From Nymphaea colorata (Eukaryota; Streptophyta; Magnoliopsida; Nymphaeales; Nymphaeaceae): 64,000 nucleotides of DNA. The position numbers were made by a program, and so were the translations under genes. The notes beneath the pieces were generated by a model that was not told the origin of the DNA, did no database searches, and saw only the letters and a program-made list of their open reading frames with translations. Below are positions 1 through 10,472 of the stretch, piece by piece; within the stretch, counting starts at the first letter, position 1; each line of letters starts with the position of its first letter. The stretch lies in the NCBI RefSeq assembly GCF_008831285.2, contig NC_045140.1, forward strand, positions 9,298,505 through 9,362,504. The letters are read 5' to 3'.

Positions 1-364
1 ACGATCCAGCACTGAGGCAGAGTATAGAGCAATGGCTGCAGGGACCGCTGAAACATCATGGTTACGACATTTGCTTGGAGAGCTTAATCTTCCTATTGCC
101 CAATCATCATTACTATGTGACAATCAAAGTGCAATAAAAATTGCCTTCAATCCCATTTTGCATAATCGTACCAAACACATAGAGATTGATCAACACTTCA
201 TCCGTCAGAAGGTTGAAGAAGCCGAGATCGTGCCTACTTATATATCCACCAGTGAACAGATAGTTGATATCTTTACTAAAGGACTCACAGGGCAGCATTT
301 TTGGGACTTGAAGAACAAGTTATGCATGGTCAAATCTCATGCACAACTTGAGGGGGGCTGTTAG
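1..364 (+). pseudogene. Ty1/copia RNase H C-terminus (3' end of a truncated element)
   Basis: This is the end of a copia polyprotein, covering the C-terminal part of the RNase H domain; the rest lies left of the window. Visible family landmarks are CDNQSAIKIA, the NRTKHIEIDQHFIRQK block and the closing AQLEGGC followed by a stop at 362-364. RNase H removes the RNA strand during reverse transcription. The frame is open over the visible part, but only about 120 residues are present. The stop overlaps the start of the LTR, as is usual in plant copia elements of this type. Confidence 0.85.
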
Positions 365-633
365 CGTATGGAGGTTCGGGTCTATTCAGACCCGATCCAC
401 TTGTTTTCTAATCCACACGCCTAAACATACTAGGCGGTGGCACATCCGTAAATGTAATATAATTTGTGTACATTTTGTTATAACCTGATTAGGTTTATTC
501 TTTAATATAAGCTTAAGGATCACACGGCTAAAAGAGCAGGTGACTCTCTTTCTCCATTTGTCTTCTCTTCTTCTTCTTCTTCTCATTCTAGCAGATTTCA
601 GACGGAGAGACGTGCATAAGCAAAGATTCTTAC
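359..633 (+). repeat. 3' LTR of the copia element at the left edge (right end uncertain)
   Basis: The LTR begins TGTTAGCGTATGG directly after the purine-rich tract at 349-357. It contains a short perfect inverted repeat (CGGGTCTATTCAGACCCG, 378-395) and a CT-rich 3' part. The end is not certain because the 5' LTR is outside the window: CA dinucleotides at 593, 600 and 616 are all possible. CDKC-derived sequence is clear from about 633. Confidence 0.6.
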
Positions 634-1109
634 AAAAAGATGCACTTGATGCTGAGTGTTTCTAGTGTGATCCGTTGCCATGTGGCCCGAAAAGGTACAA
701 AATCTTTTGTTCATGCCCAAATACGAGTCATCTCATGAGTTCCAGAGCAAGAAGAAAAGACAACAGCAAAGGCAGCACGAAGAAACAGCCAAGAGGCAAA
801 AATTACAGCATCCTCAACAGCATCAACGTTTGCCGCCAATTCAGCAGCCAGGGCAACCGCATATGCAAATCAGGCCTGACCCTAACCAATGCCCCACCTC
901 AAGTTGTTGGTGGGCCAAGTCACCACTACAATAAGCCTCGGGGACCTCCAGGAAGACAGAACTGGTATCCTCAAGGTGGAAACCCAAGTGGTGGATACAA
1001 TCCAAATCGTGGTGGCCAAGCTGGTGGATATGCTACTGGACCTTATCCACCTCAAGGCCGAGGTCCTGGTTATGCTGGAACCAGTATGCCTGGAAACAAG
1101 AATGTGTGA
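633..1109 (+). pseudogene. CDKC: CDKC-like kinase C-terminal region, pseudogene copy 1
   Basis: CDKC kinases phosphorylate the RNA polymerase II C-terminal domain together with cyclin T. This piece covers only the end of the kinase domain (KDALDAECF, then a stop where the family has Trp) and the low-complexity tail. Tail landmarks are KYESSHEFQSKKKRQQQRQ, QHPQQHQRLPP and GGYNPNRGGQAGGYATGPYP. Defects: TAG in place of Trp at about 664; loss of the 3' part of the small intron, so GTACAAAATC runs straight into CCCAAATACG without an acceptor; a frameshift near 887 between the Gln-rich and Gly/Pro-rich parts; and an internal deletion that replaces the last part of the tail by NKNV and a stop. Upstream exons are missing because a copia LTR abuts the piece. 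Homology to copy 2 continues as 3' flank to about 1270. Confidence 0.85.
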
Positions 1110-2350
1110 TTTTCTCTTCGATGTTTATCATAGCTTGACTGGCGATGATGAACTTGTCAGCATATGGATGGGTTATGTGGGTTTTGTCTTGTGACTAGAA
1201 TCTTCGTAGTAGCTATGCAGTCCAATTTCATGATATTCCTGGTTTACTTTTTGTAAGTTCAAATATCGTGGCACTAAAGCATTTGATGACTGCTTCACTT
1301 GATTCTAAAAGTATTGCTGCTAATGCTTTTGATAGCTTTCTGGAAAATTATGAATTACCCAACTAGCGTGCTGTTCATCTACCAAAATGAAATAACTGTG
1401 ATGTATATGACATGAAAGTGATACGTGGCATTTCAATGTATTTACAGTTTTGTTTTCTTCTCAAATATGGAAATGTACATTCAAACTTCTCTGTGACTTA
1501 AAAATGACAAAGGGAATCAGTGTTTCTTGAGAAAAATTATGGTCTATTTTTGAACTTGTCCTTGTCTGGTGGAATGTTATTGGAAGAATGTTGCCAGCAA
1601 TTGTTCAGCATTCAGTGTTGTCAATTCTTGTTTCTAGAACAGGCTGGACTCAAGGAGCTAAGGTTTAGAACGATTGTTGCTATGATGTCCAGCTAGTGAA
1701 CAGTTAATCCGACTAGCCAACTAATCAGTTCCCTGCTAAGTCACATGTGAATGGGGATATGGTCCTTGTACTCCCCATACCACAGATGCAGCACTGCGGT
1801 TAAGGGACATATCTGGATATCCGTTTTTTCTTTTAAACATTTTTTTGGTTAAAATTGAAAAAGGAAGGGCAGGAAGGGAGAGAGAGAGAACTGACTGTAA
1901 ACCTGAATGGTTTTCAGTGAGAGAGAGAGAGAGAGAGAGAGGAAAAGGGCACGCACTGAAAATCTTTTTGCTTGAACAGTGGTCCGCTTTATTTCTAAAA
2001 TTTCTCTTCGAATTTTGTCAGGTAGAATTCTATTATTCTACATGTTGAAATACTGGGTGCATTTTCTGTTTCGATCTGCATTATGTGTCTTGTTATTTCT
2101 ATTTGCAAGAGGTTCTTCAGCTGCTTTGAAGTCAAAACTAGAGACTAGAGTTAGATATGTTGGTACCACTCCTTCCTAGCTATGATATTTATCTGGTTGA
2201 GATTGTATTCTTCCTTGATGTTCTTGCATTTCTCCAGTCTTTATGTTTTCTTCTTGAAGTCTGCTGTTGATATGTCAACCCTTTTTCCTTCTTGCATCCT
2301 TTGCTGTTTGTGTTTGTTTGTCCACTGATGGTTTCATTTTCTTCTTTTCA
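1110..2350. other. CDKC 3' flank and intergenic DNA, with a GA microsatellite
   Basis: 1110-1270 is 3' flank shared with copies 2 and 3. From about 1271 the sequence no longer matches the other copies and I see no coding signal. A GA microsatellite occupies 1918-1941. The last 70 bases, rich in T and ending TTCTTTTCAG at 2351, look like the intron in front of the CDKC exon at 2352. Confidence 0.6.
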
Positions 2351-2351
2351 G

Positions 2352-2894
2352 AGGATATTTGCAAAAGATGCACTTGATGCTGAGTGTTTCTAGTGTGATC
2401 CGTTGCCATGTGGCCCGAAAAGGTACAAAATCTTTTGTTCATGCCAAGTGTCACAATTGACGGCCTTTTGTTAGCCGGTTCTGGCCTTCCTCTTAGTTTA
2501 CCCAAATACGAGTCATCTCATGAGTTCCAGAGCAAGAAGAAAAGACAACAGCAAAGGCAGCACGAAGAAACAGCCAAGAGGCAAAAATTACAGCATCCTC
2601 AACAACATCAACGTTTGCCGCCAATTCAGCAGCCAGGGCAACCGCATATGCAAATCAGGCCTGACCCTAACCAATGCCCCACCTCAAGTTGTTGTTGGGC
2701 CAAGTCACCACTACAATAAGCCTCGGGGACCTCCTGGAGGACAGAACAGGTATCCTCAAGGCGGAAACCCAAGTGGTGGATACAATCCAAATCGTGGTGG
2801 CCAAGCTGGTGGATATGCTACTGGACCTTATCCACCTCAAGGCCGAGGTCCTGGTTATGCTGGAACCAGTATGCCTGGAAACAAGAATGTGTGA
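2352..2894 (+). pseudogene. CDKC: CDKC-like kinase C-terminal exons, pseudogene copy 2 (intron kept)
   Basis: An acceptor TTCTTTTCAG precedes RIFAKDALDAECF, the last helix of the kinase fold in CDKC. An intron with good borders (GTACAAAATC...TTCCTCTTAG, 2423-2496, 74 bp) then splits the Ser codon of PKSLPKYESS. The Gln-rich tail and the Gly/Pro/Tyr-rich tail follow. Defects: an in-frame TAG (about 2391) where the family has Trp; a frameshift near 2672, after IRPDPNQ; and loss of about 440 bp of the 3' end relative to copy 3, between two GGA triplets, giving the ending PGNKNV. The first and last of these are shared with copy 1, so copies 1 and 2 descend from one already damaged ancestor. Copy 1 then lost its intron acceptor. 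Confidence 0.88.
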
Positions 2895-5800
2895 TTTTCT
2901 CTTCGATGTTTATCATAGCTTGACTGGCGATGATGAACTTGTCAGTATATGGATGGGTTATGTGGGTTTTGTCTTGTGACTAGAATCTTCGTAGTAGCTA
3001 TGCAGTCCAATTTCATGATATTCCTGGTTTACTTTTTGTAAGTTCAAATATCGTGCCATAGTCATAATTACTCACCATTGCAGTTTCTTTTATTGTATTT
3101 ACATGCCTCGTGGCACGTAATCTGTTTTTTTTTTTTTTTTGTTGAATTGCATGCTCCAAGTACAATTGTTGATACACTTCTATGAAAGTTTGGGATTTGA
3201 ACTTAATATCTAGTGAACACAGTCAATCCTGTTTCATTTTTGCATAGGAATGGTTGGGTTGTTTGTATGGTGTAGCAGTTCTGAAGTTCTTTCACCAGTT
3301 GCTTCTCCCCAATATGCCACTTTGCAATCCCTTCACGTCAAAGACTGAAATGACTTGAACATGGGAATGCCTCTTTGTTAGCATACAGGAAGATCAATGA
3401 ATCAGTGGACCTGGGGAGCCCTTTAGAAAGGCGAACTAATCTTGGACTATCACTAATTCTTCTTTTTTTTAAAAAAAAAAAATCTCAGGTTTGGTTCTTT
3501 TCTGTTCATTCGTCTGCAATTAGCCCTGGATATGCTTTGTGCTCCAAATTACCATGCCGGGCGCCCCTTGTGCGAAGGGGAGATGGCCTAAGGTTTTGGA
3601 GAACATTGAACTTTTATTTGTACGATCGTTTTTGAAGTTGACTAGGAATTGTAGCTGTTGTCTTGTGTTTCTGATAGAATTTTCACCAAATTAAAAATTG
3701 TTTTTAAATATAAAAACGACCTTCAAAAATTTTTGTTTTTTTTTTGTATCTAAAACTTCTTTGGCATATGTAAAATGGCCACCAGTTGGACCAATTAGGT
3801 TGGATTTGCAACATTATTTAGTGTTCTTCATTTTTTTTAGAATTTTGGGTCTTTAGTCGTTAACCTCACACGACATTGGTGGAAAGGTTTGCTTTGTTGT
3901 TTTCATTTTTTTTTTTTGAGTGAAATTTTATATCTTATAGTTGGTAAGGGTTCAACTTAGTAAATATAGGTTCACTTCTTCGTTTTTAGGACGTGTTTAT
4001 GTTCCTATAAACTGTTTTATTTTTTTTTTTGCTTGAATTCTTGATTTATTTAGCATAAGGTGCAAGGCAGGAGTGATTAGATAGGCGGGGTTAGAGTAGA
4101 ATAGATGATTTGTATTTGATTTTTGAATTCGATAGTTCGATTTTTGAATTGGATAATTTGATCTTCCCATAGGAGAGCATATGAAGTTCTTCTACCCAAC
4201 AAATCAGTCTGGTTTCATAAAAACTTCTCTTTTGGTAGAAGAGAGTTCCTACTTCCAGGTGATATGCCATTTGATGTTAAGTATTTTTTTGAAAGAGAAA
4301 ATTTTTTATTGTGCCTAGAAACATTTTAAAAGTGTCTTATCATGCAATGATATGCCTTCGTTTTGTTCTTACTACCTGCCCAAGTAAAAGGAAACTTTCA
4401 AGTTTTTTTTGTTGTCAATCATTAGAAGAGGAAATCTAGAAAAATCCTATGAAGCTGAGAAAGTCAAGACTAGGAGATGGTATTGGCTCTAGTGATCAAG
4501 TGTCTGTAAGGGTTTAGCAGGAAAATATCTTAAGAGAAAAGCCATAATGCCTTATAAAATATTGACAGGTAGCAAAATAAGAGTTGAGAGATGGGCTCGG
4601 GGCTTGTGTAGTTGTTCCTCTGGGTTAATAATCAAGAGTACCGGGTAGGCATATAGGTGATTTATGTCTATGCCGCGAAGATAATGACTTATGAACTTTT
4701 GGCATGTTGAAAACCCGCAAGGTGCACCAATGCGGTGGAGCTTCGTAGTAGCCTTTGGGGTGGTGAGGTATTCCCTCAAAGGTGAAGGTCGGCCTGAAAA
4801 AGAAAATCAAAAGCAAGAAAAAATGAAAAGGAAAAAAGGCAAATGCAGAAAAAAAGGAAGAAAAAGAAGCAAAACCAAGAAAAACAAAAAAGGTACCTGT
4901 CAAGAGATAAATGGCATGAAGGCTGAACTCGAAGGAATTGAAATGCGACAATCTTTCATGGATGTGCGATCCTTGGGTCAATATCTGCTCTTCTTTTTTA
5001 TTTCCTAAGACGTTGAGGATGATTACTTTATGTTCATTTTTTGGAAATTTAAAGGCTTCCCTTCTAGAGATTCAACAACATTGATGCGAAATGAATCCCG
5101 ATGCTTGTACGGTATTGAGGGTAAATGAAAGGCATATCATTTGCACGACACGAGCACTTTCTACTTATGATTTAAATTGATGATTTATAAACTATTTAAA
5201 AGTAAACACTTGACATCTCTTGTAATGTTTCCTGACTTCATGGGCATATGAGGAACTCCCAGCCCCTCTCTGTTTTTGAAAAATGTTGTCCTTTTTATTA
5301 CCAAACCGCTAGTCCATTCATAGAATAGATGAAACCCGTCAAACATATTCCACTCATGCTGAGTGTAATGAATTTTCCATGTTCCCCTTTCCATGTTCCC
5401 ATCACAATTTGTTTTATTGTGAAGGCTAGATGGTATTTTTGTTGATTTCTCTTTTAAGGTTTGCTTAGGAAAGGGCTTGAAAGAGTCGTTAGCTTTTAAC
5501 TTTTTTATCATTATTATTATTATTATTATTTACATTGTCAGTGTCTTTTGATTCATGCAGCTGATGTCGAAGTTTAAAGCCCAACTCATCAGTGTTCTTG
5601 TGGATGTACAGTGGTTTTGGAAAAGCCGATTCATGTTGCACGAGAGTTTGATCTTGTTCTTCAAAATCAAGTTTTTATTTGAGTTCCCAACAAAGTTGTG
5701 GCATCCAATTTGATTTGAGTGAGTTTACATAAATTTTTGGCTGAAACAAAAACTGACTATTGCTGGTTGCAAAAGTTCGCACGGAGACAGGCAAATGCTG

Positions 5801-6754
5801 TCATTGTTTGTTTTTGTTGTTTGTTTGTTAGCTTGTCATAATTGGTAGGAAGCCAAGTGTTATGCATGTACATTGCCTGAGAGCTTGAAACCACACCCTC
5901 TACGTCGGAAATCTCCTACAATTGCAGAGATTGCTGCAGAATTCTATTCCGAAACTGTGGATGTTTGGGTGACTTTAACATTTGATGAATGATTTGTTTT
6001 GCTTGCCAAGACTTATCCCTTGGGTTTAGTTTATTTTATTGTAGGGAATCTGATATGACCCAGTGGTTGCAAAGTTGATGTCGAAAACAGAGATTTTTTG
6101 CTAGAGAAATTTACATATATGTGCAGAAATTGGATTGCTTGCAGAAACCAAACAAGTTTCAATTGGTCTATCTTTTACCTGAATTGAGTTAGGATTTTGG
6201 GTGTGATATGACAGCTTAAGTCAGAGTCGTGTAGGCTTATTTCACTGTCTTTCAAATTTGCTTATCTTTTGGTCCAGTTAATTTAGAGAACATAGATTTC
6301 AAGTAAGGATTTTGGTTATTTTCTGTTTCATGTATATCATTTTAAAGTGTTTATTAGTTGAGCTTAGAGTTCTTGCTCGTGAGTGGGTCTAAGCTCTAGG
6401 TTTATGCCCTTGTTTTTCTTTGTTCTCATTTTTTTTCAAGTTCGTCATTGCAGCCGCAGGCACTTCTGGATAAATGTAAGGGCGGATGCATTCAGTGGAG
6501 GAGTTGGAGCACAAGTCAAAGATCTAAATTGACACAGGGTTGCCCTTTCAAGCAACCGCACTTCAGGAATTGTTTATTTTTCAACTTCTGTAATTAAAGT
6601 AGTAGCATCACTCTTGAAGAACCTTTTGACTTGTTTCTATTTGAGGTAGTAAATGTGCATTTTTTGGTCTAACTTATTGGACTCTTAGTTTCCTCAAACT
6701 GCATAAAACTGCTAGTTCAACCAGTGATTTTGCAGAGGTTAGGGACCGACTTTT
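2895..6754. repeat. CDKC downstream flank, segmental duplication copy A (left part)
   Basis: This stretch matches 39,930-43,876 nearly base for base with scattered substitutions and small indels. Shared landmarks include the poly-T/poly-A junction near 3463, the run of AAGAAAAACAAAAAAGG near 4877 and the ATT microsatellite near 5507-5530. No reading frame is conserved between the two copies beyond what overall similarity forces, and no domain is recognisable, so I regard it as non-coding flank. It is split from its continuation at 14,226 by the copia insertion. Confidence 0.85.
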
Positions 6755-6759
6755 GTATG
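6755..6759. repeat. Target site duplication gtatg, left copy
   Basis: GTATG lies immediately before TGTTAGAATATG and is repeated at 14,221-14,225 directly after TTTCTACA. The unoccupied equivalent in the other duplication copy (near 43,880) has a single GTATG, which proves the insertion point. Confidence 0.95.
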
Positions 6760-7044
6760 TGTTAGAATATGTTGTTGTGGGAACCGGGTCCATATCTGGA
6801 CCCGGTTCTATGGGGCGCGGGTACCGACGTGGGCTCGGTACCCTAGGCGGCTTCTCCTCTCTCCCTCTTTATATTGTCACTTATGTTTAAGTGTTGGATT
6901 AAGTGAAATAGAATTTTCTCTCTCCTAGGGTTGCGGTGAGCCCCTAGGTCAGAGCTTCCCCGTGGTTTTTCACCTCTTTCTGAGGTTTTCCACGTATATT
7001 GTGTGTTCGTTCTCTACTCTCTCTTTGTGGTTCGTGTTTCTACA
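6760..7044 (+). repeat. 5' LTR of the 6760-14220 copia element
   Basis: It runs from TGTTAGAATATG to GTGTTTCTACA. It carries a palindromic stretch near 6782-6807 (CCGGGTCC...GGACCCGG), half of which has been deleted from the 3' LTR. A TTTATATTG box near 6869 may be the promoter TATA element. Confidence 0.93.
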
Positions 7045-7057
7045 TGGTATCAGAGCC
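7045..7057 (+). promoter_or_regulatory. Primer binding site (initiator tRNA-Met type)
   Basis: TGGTATCAGAGCC follows the LTR without spacing. This is the usual plant copia sequence complementary to the 3' end of initiator tRNA-Met, which primes minus-strand synthesis. Confidence 0.93.
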
Positions 7058-7271
7058 AGCGAAGTTGGAGAAGCGTTTTTTTTTTTCCCGAGGATTTTTC
7101 GTCGCCCGACGCCGTTGAAGTTCCGGCGCCGCTGCTGCCCCTGTGACGTCGCCCTGCTCTGCCGCCGCCGTCCTCTGTTCCGTCGCCTGCCTTCCGTCGC
7201 CGCTGCCTCATTCCCGTCGCCGCTGCCTCATTCCCGCCGCTGTGCCTCTTGTTGCTGTGTGCTTGTTTGTG

Positions 7272-8028
7272 ATGGCAGAAGCGATGGGGACTCAAAAAGT
7301 TGCCGTTCTTGACGCGGGCAGCACCTCCAAGACTGAGAACGTGCCGATCCAGGTCACCTCCATCCGTCTGACCAAGGACAATTACCTAACTTGGTCTGCC
7401 GCTCTCCAGATTGGGATTACTAGCCGTGGGCGTCTCTCTTACATCACTAGCGACAAACCTGCACCCATCAAATCTGATCCTCAATGGGCGACGTGGGCGT
7501 TGGAGGACAGCCAAGTGAAGGTGTGGATTATCAGCTCCGTGTCCTCCGATATCCAGCCCCTCATTCTGCGGAAGCCGACCTCTTTTGATATGTGGACTGT
7601 GCTTGCAAAGATGTATGGTCGCAAGAAGAGACATCTGCGTACCTATTAGATTAAACGCAGTATTTACTCCTTGACACAGGGTGATTTGTCTGTTGCTGCC
7701 TTCTATGCTGCCCTGAAGACCAAATGGGAGGAGCTAGATTATCATGTGACTGATGAGTGGAAGTGCGGTTCAGATCATTCCCTCTACTGGGAAAAGGAAT
7801 GGATGGACCGTACGTTTCTGTTTCTGGGAGGCATGCAGGATGAATTTGAGTCTGTTCGTAGCCAGATTCTTAATGGTGATGAGATTCCGGGGATAGAGGA
7901 AGTATATGCTCGTGTTGAGTCTGAAGAACAACGTCGCCAGGTGATGCATCTTGACACCGGTCATGGCCCCTCTGCCTTTGTCAGCCGTGCCTCAGGGACT
8001 GGGCAGCGTCTTGCCCGGCATTGCACTC
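7272..8028 (+). pseudogene. copia gag, 5' part, interrupted
   Basis: Capsid/nucleocapsid polyprotein of the 6760 element. I place the start at the ATG of MAEAMGTQ (7272). Family landmarks are LTKDNYLTWSAAL, QPLILRKPTSFDMW, FLFLGGMQDEFESVRSQIL and EEVYARVESEEQRR. A TAG at 7647-7649 replaces a Gln codon after LRTY, a single C-to-T change. The nested element then splits the gene inside the CCHC zinc knuckle: CTH is cut after its second codon and resumes at 10,473 as CNKLGHSVDFC. Confidence 0.88.
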
Positions 8029-8283
8029 TATTGAAGTATGTTATATGGGTCTCGGGACCGGGTCCGGATCCGTATCCGATCCAACTTGTAGCCCTTGTTG
8101 GGCATTATTTAAGTCGTGTAACCCTAATCCTTATGGTGTGAATGAAAGACTAAGGAGAGAGAGAGTCTGGCGGCTAGTGGGCACCGACTCCTCCTCATTC
8201 GTGGTTTTTTCCCTCTTGTTGAGGGTTTTCCACGTTACATCGTGATCGTTGTTTCTCTTCCTCTTCTTGTTCGTGTTTCTACA
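8029..8283 (+). repeat. 5' LTR of the nested element
   Basis: 255 bp, TATTGAAGTATG to GTTTCTACA. The normal terminal TG has become TA, the only difference I find from the 3' LTR. Confidence 0.92.
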
Positions 8284-8296
8284 TGGTATCAGAGCC
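8284..8296 (+). promoter_or_regulatory. Primer binding site of the nested element
   Basis: TGGTATCAGAGCC directly follows the LTR, the same initiator tRNA-Met type as in the host element. Confidence 0.92.
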
Positions 8297-9185
8297 GACG
8301 AGTTTGGGAAATTTTTAGGGTTTGTGAAGTTCCAACCCTAATATCTCTCACCGCTACCATCGCCACCACTGCAGTCACCGCCGCCGCTGCAGCAGCCACC
8401 GCCGCTGCCGCTGCCACTGCCACTGCCGCCGCCGCCACCGTTGCTGCAGCAGCCACCACCGCCGCTGTACCCAATACCACCGTCGCTGTTTCCGCCGCCG
8501 CCGGTGTCACCCTTTGCGCCATCGCCATCACAGCCACTCTTGCGGCGTCGCTCTTGCGCTGTCGCTCTTGCGTTGTTGACCGTCGCCGTCACCGTTGTCC
8601 CTTTCGCCACTGCCTTTTGCGCCGTAGTCTTGCTTCCCGGAGAAGAAAGAAGATATGCGTGCTTAGGCGCTTCCTAGGCTTGCCTCCCCCTATTCACGTC
8701 ACTTCCTAGGGGTCTTTTGCAAATCCGGTGAAGTGCATCCACCTCTTACCTGCAATATATTGCTTGGTTGATCTTTGATTCCATCTTCTTGTTTTTTTTT
8801 GGCGCCCACCGTGCAAGAAGAGGTGGCTGGTCCGTGACTTGGTAGAGGACGTAAAGGAGGAGAGAAGCGTAACTTGAGGATTGCCTCAACGTCCGCCGGC
8901 GCTCCGGCGATCGCATCCCCCTTTCCTTACAAAAGACCGGGGTTAAATTGGTCTTACGGGTGAAGGCTTTCCTCGTCTCGAAGTTGATTTCCTATTCACT
9001 TCTATACATTGATACTTGTTGGGTTTTGCCTCTTGGATCTTGATTCCAGCAAGGAGAACGTGTGGCGCAACCTCTACCCGTGGGAGATTGCAGCCCGAGA
9101 GAGAGAAGGCACCGCTTCCGTCGAGCGACATCGACGATCGTTTCCCCCAATCGACATTCCGTTCACTCTTGGCGATCGAGTTTGA
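8297..9185 (+). other. Leader replacing gag, with GCC/ACC triplet tract
   Basis: About 0.9 kb between the primer binding site and the first pol-like codons. It has no gag signature (no LTK.NY..W block, no zinc knuckle). It contains a GCC/GCT/ACC triplet tract (about 8352-8480), a T-rich run near 8790 and a GC-rich stretch near 8890-8920. The same leader, reversed, is at about 23,160-24,050. An open frame across the triplets gives only poly-Ala/Thr and is probably not translated. It may be captured host DNA; I do not recognise the source. Confidence 0.75.
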
Positions 9186-10218
9186 GCTTCCCATCGCCCT
9201 GCGAAAGGGTGTCAGGTCATGTACTCAACATCCTATTGGTAACTTTGTTTCATATTCTAGACTGAGCAAGGACTACAAATGCTTTGTATCTTCTCTTTCT
9301 TTGACTATGATTCCCAGGAATGTTGCTGAGGCTCAGAGTGATCCTAAGTGGACTTATGCAATGCAAGAAGAGATGGAAGCCTTGCGAAGAAACATGACAT
9401 GGGAAGTTGTAAAGATTCCTGAGGCGGCTCACTTGGTTGGATCTAAGTGGGTCTACACCATCAAGTACAAACCAGATGGGAGTGTTGAAAGATACAAAGC
9501 TCGTCTTGTGGCCAAGGGGTTTAGTCAGAAATATGGGATTGATTATTTGGAGACCTTTGCTCCTGTTGTAGGGAAGTTAATTTATCTTACTCTCACTAGA
9601 CTTGATATTACCTTTGCTGTGAATGTGATGAGTCAGTTCATGCATGCTCCCACGGATGCCCACTTGAAGGCTGTTGACAGGATCTTGTGCTACTTGAAGA
9701 GGAATCCTGGCAAAGGTCTCTTATATGTCAAGCACTCTTGGGATTGAAGGTTATTCAGATGCAGACTGGGCAGGCTGTATTGACACTAGGAGGTCCACCT
9801 CTGGCTATTGTATTTATTTGGGAGGGAATCTCATAGTGTGGAGAAGTAAAAGGCAAGATGTTTGTTCGCGTTCCAGTGCTGAAGCAGAACTGAGCTTTTG
9901 TGGCTGAAAGTATTGTTGACTGATATTGGTATAAAGGTTGAAGAACCAATGAAGATGTATTGCGATAACAAGTCCGCAATTAACTTGGCCAACAACCCTA
10001 TCAACCCTGTGCTTCATGACAGAACAAAGCATATTGAGATTGACCGGCATTTCATTCGAGAGAGAATTGATGCTAAAGAACTTGTACTTCCTTACATGAG
10101 ATCTGAAGACCAAACTGCTGATGTTCTGACGAAGGCTTTATCTTCGACCTCATTTGAGAGAAATGTATCCAAGTTGGGCATGTTTGATATGTATGCCCAA
10201 CTTGAGGGGGAGTGTTGA
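9186..10218 (+). pseudogene. Remnant RT start and RNase H of the nested element
   Basis: The frame opens at ELPIALRKGVRS and runs through WEVVKIPEAAHLVGSKWVY and KARLVAKGFSQKYGIDYLE. It then jumps to GKLIYLTLTRLDITF, deleting the catalytic YVDD part of reverse transcriptase. RNase H follows (DADWAGCIDTRRSTSGYC) but is frameshifted near 9735 and has lost a segment near 9890. The final KHIEIDRHFIRERIDAKE to AQLEGEC part is open, with a small NNPINP duplication. No active enzyme can be made from it. Confidence 0.88.
10198..10212 (+). promoter_or_regulatory. Polypurine tract of the nested element
   Basis: CAACTTGAGGGGGAG immediately precedes the 3' LTR, the standard plus-strand priming site. Confidence 0.85.
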
Positions 10219-10467
10219 AGTATGTTATATGGGTCTCGGGACCGGGTCCGGATCCGTATCCGATCCAACTTGTAGCCCTTGTTGGGCATTATTTAAGTCG
10301 TGTAACCCTAATCCTTATGGTGTGAATGAAAGACTAAGGAGAGAGAGAGTCTGGCGGCTAGTGGGCACCGACTCCTCCTCATTCGTGGTTTTTTCCCTCT
10401 TGTTGAGGGTTTTCCACGTTACATCGTGATCGTTGTTTCTCTTCCTCTTCTTGTTCGTGTTTCTACA
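10213..10467 (+). repeat. 3' LTR of the nested element
   Basis: 255 bp from TGTTGAAGTATG to TTTCTACA, matching 8029-8283. Confidence 0.93.
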
Positions 10468-10472
10468 CACTC

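Larger units (their letters stand above)
8029..10467 (+). mobile_element. Nested non-autonomous copia element (2.44 kb, no gag, RT deleted)
   Basis: Two 255-bp LTRs, a primer binding site and a polypurine tract bound a short interior, with a TSD of CACTC at 8024-8028 and 10468-10472. The LTRs appear identical except that the first reads TATTGAAG and the second TGTTGAAG, so the insertion is very young. The interior has a leader of about 0.9 kb, then the RT N-terminal block, then an in-frame jump from LETFAPVV to GKLIYLTLTR that removes the RT catalytic core, then a damaged RNase H. It is a deletion relative of the element at 19606-24292. Confidence 0.93.

Noticed and set aside
889-1194. A 101-codon frame over the CDKC tail and 3' flank
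   Set aside because: It is an alternative frame of the pseudogene and runs into untranslated flank; no domain.
4552-5008. Overlapping frames on both strands (Lys-rich and Phe-rich)
   Set aside because: The DNA is an A-rich non-coding flank; the second copy near 41,600-42,100 has indels that break the same frames.
8242-8709. Ala/Thr-rich protein on the plus strand, and Gly/Ala-rich frames on the minus strand
   Set aside because: All come from one GCC triplet tract in a transposon leader; open frames in every phase are expected from triplet repeats, and the frame crosses LTR and primer binding site.
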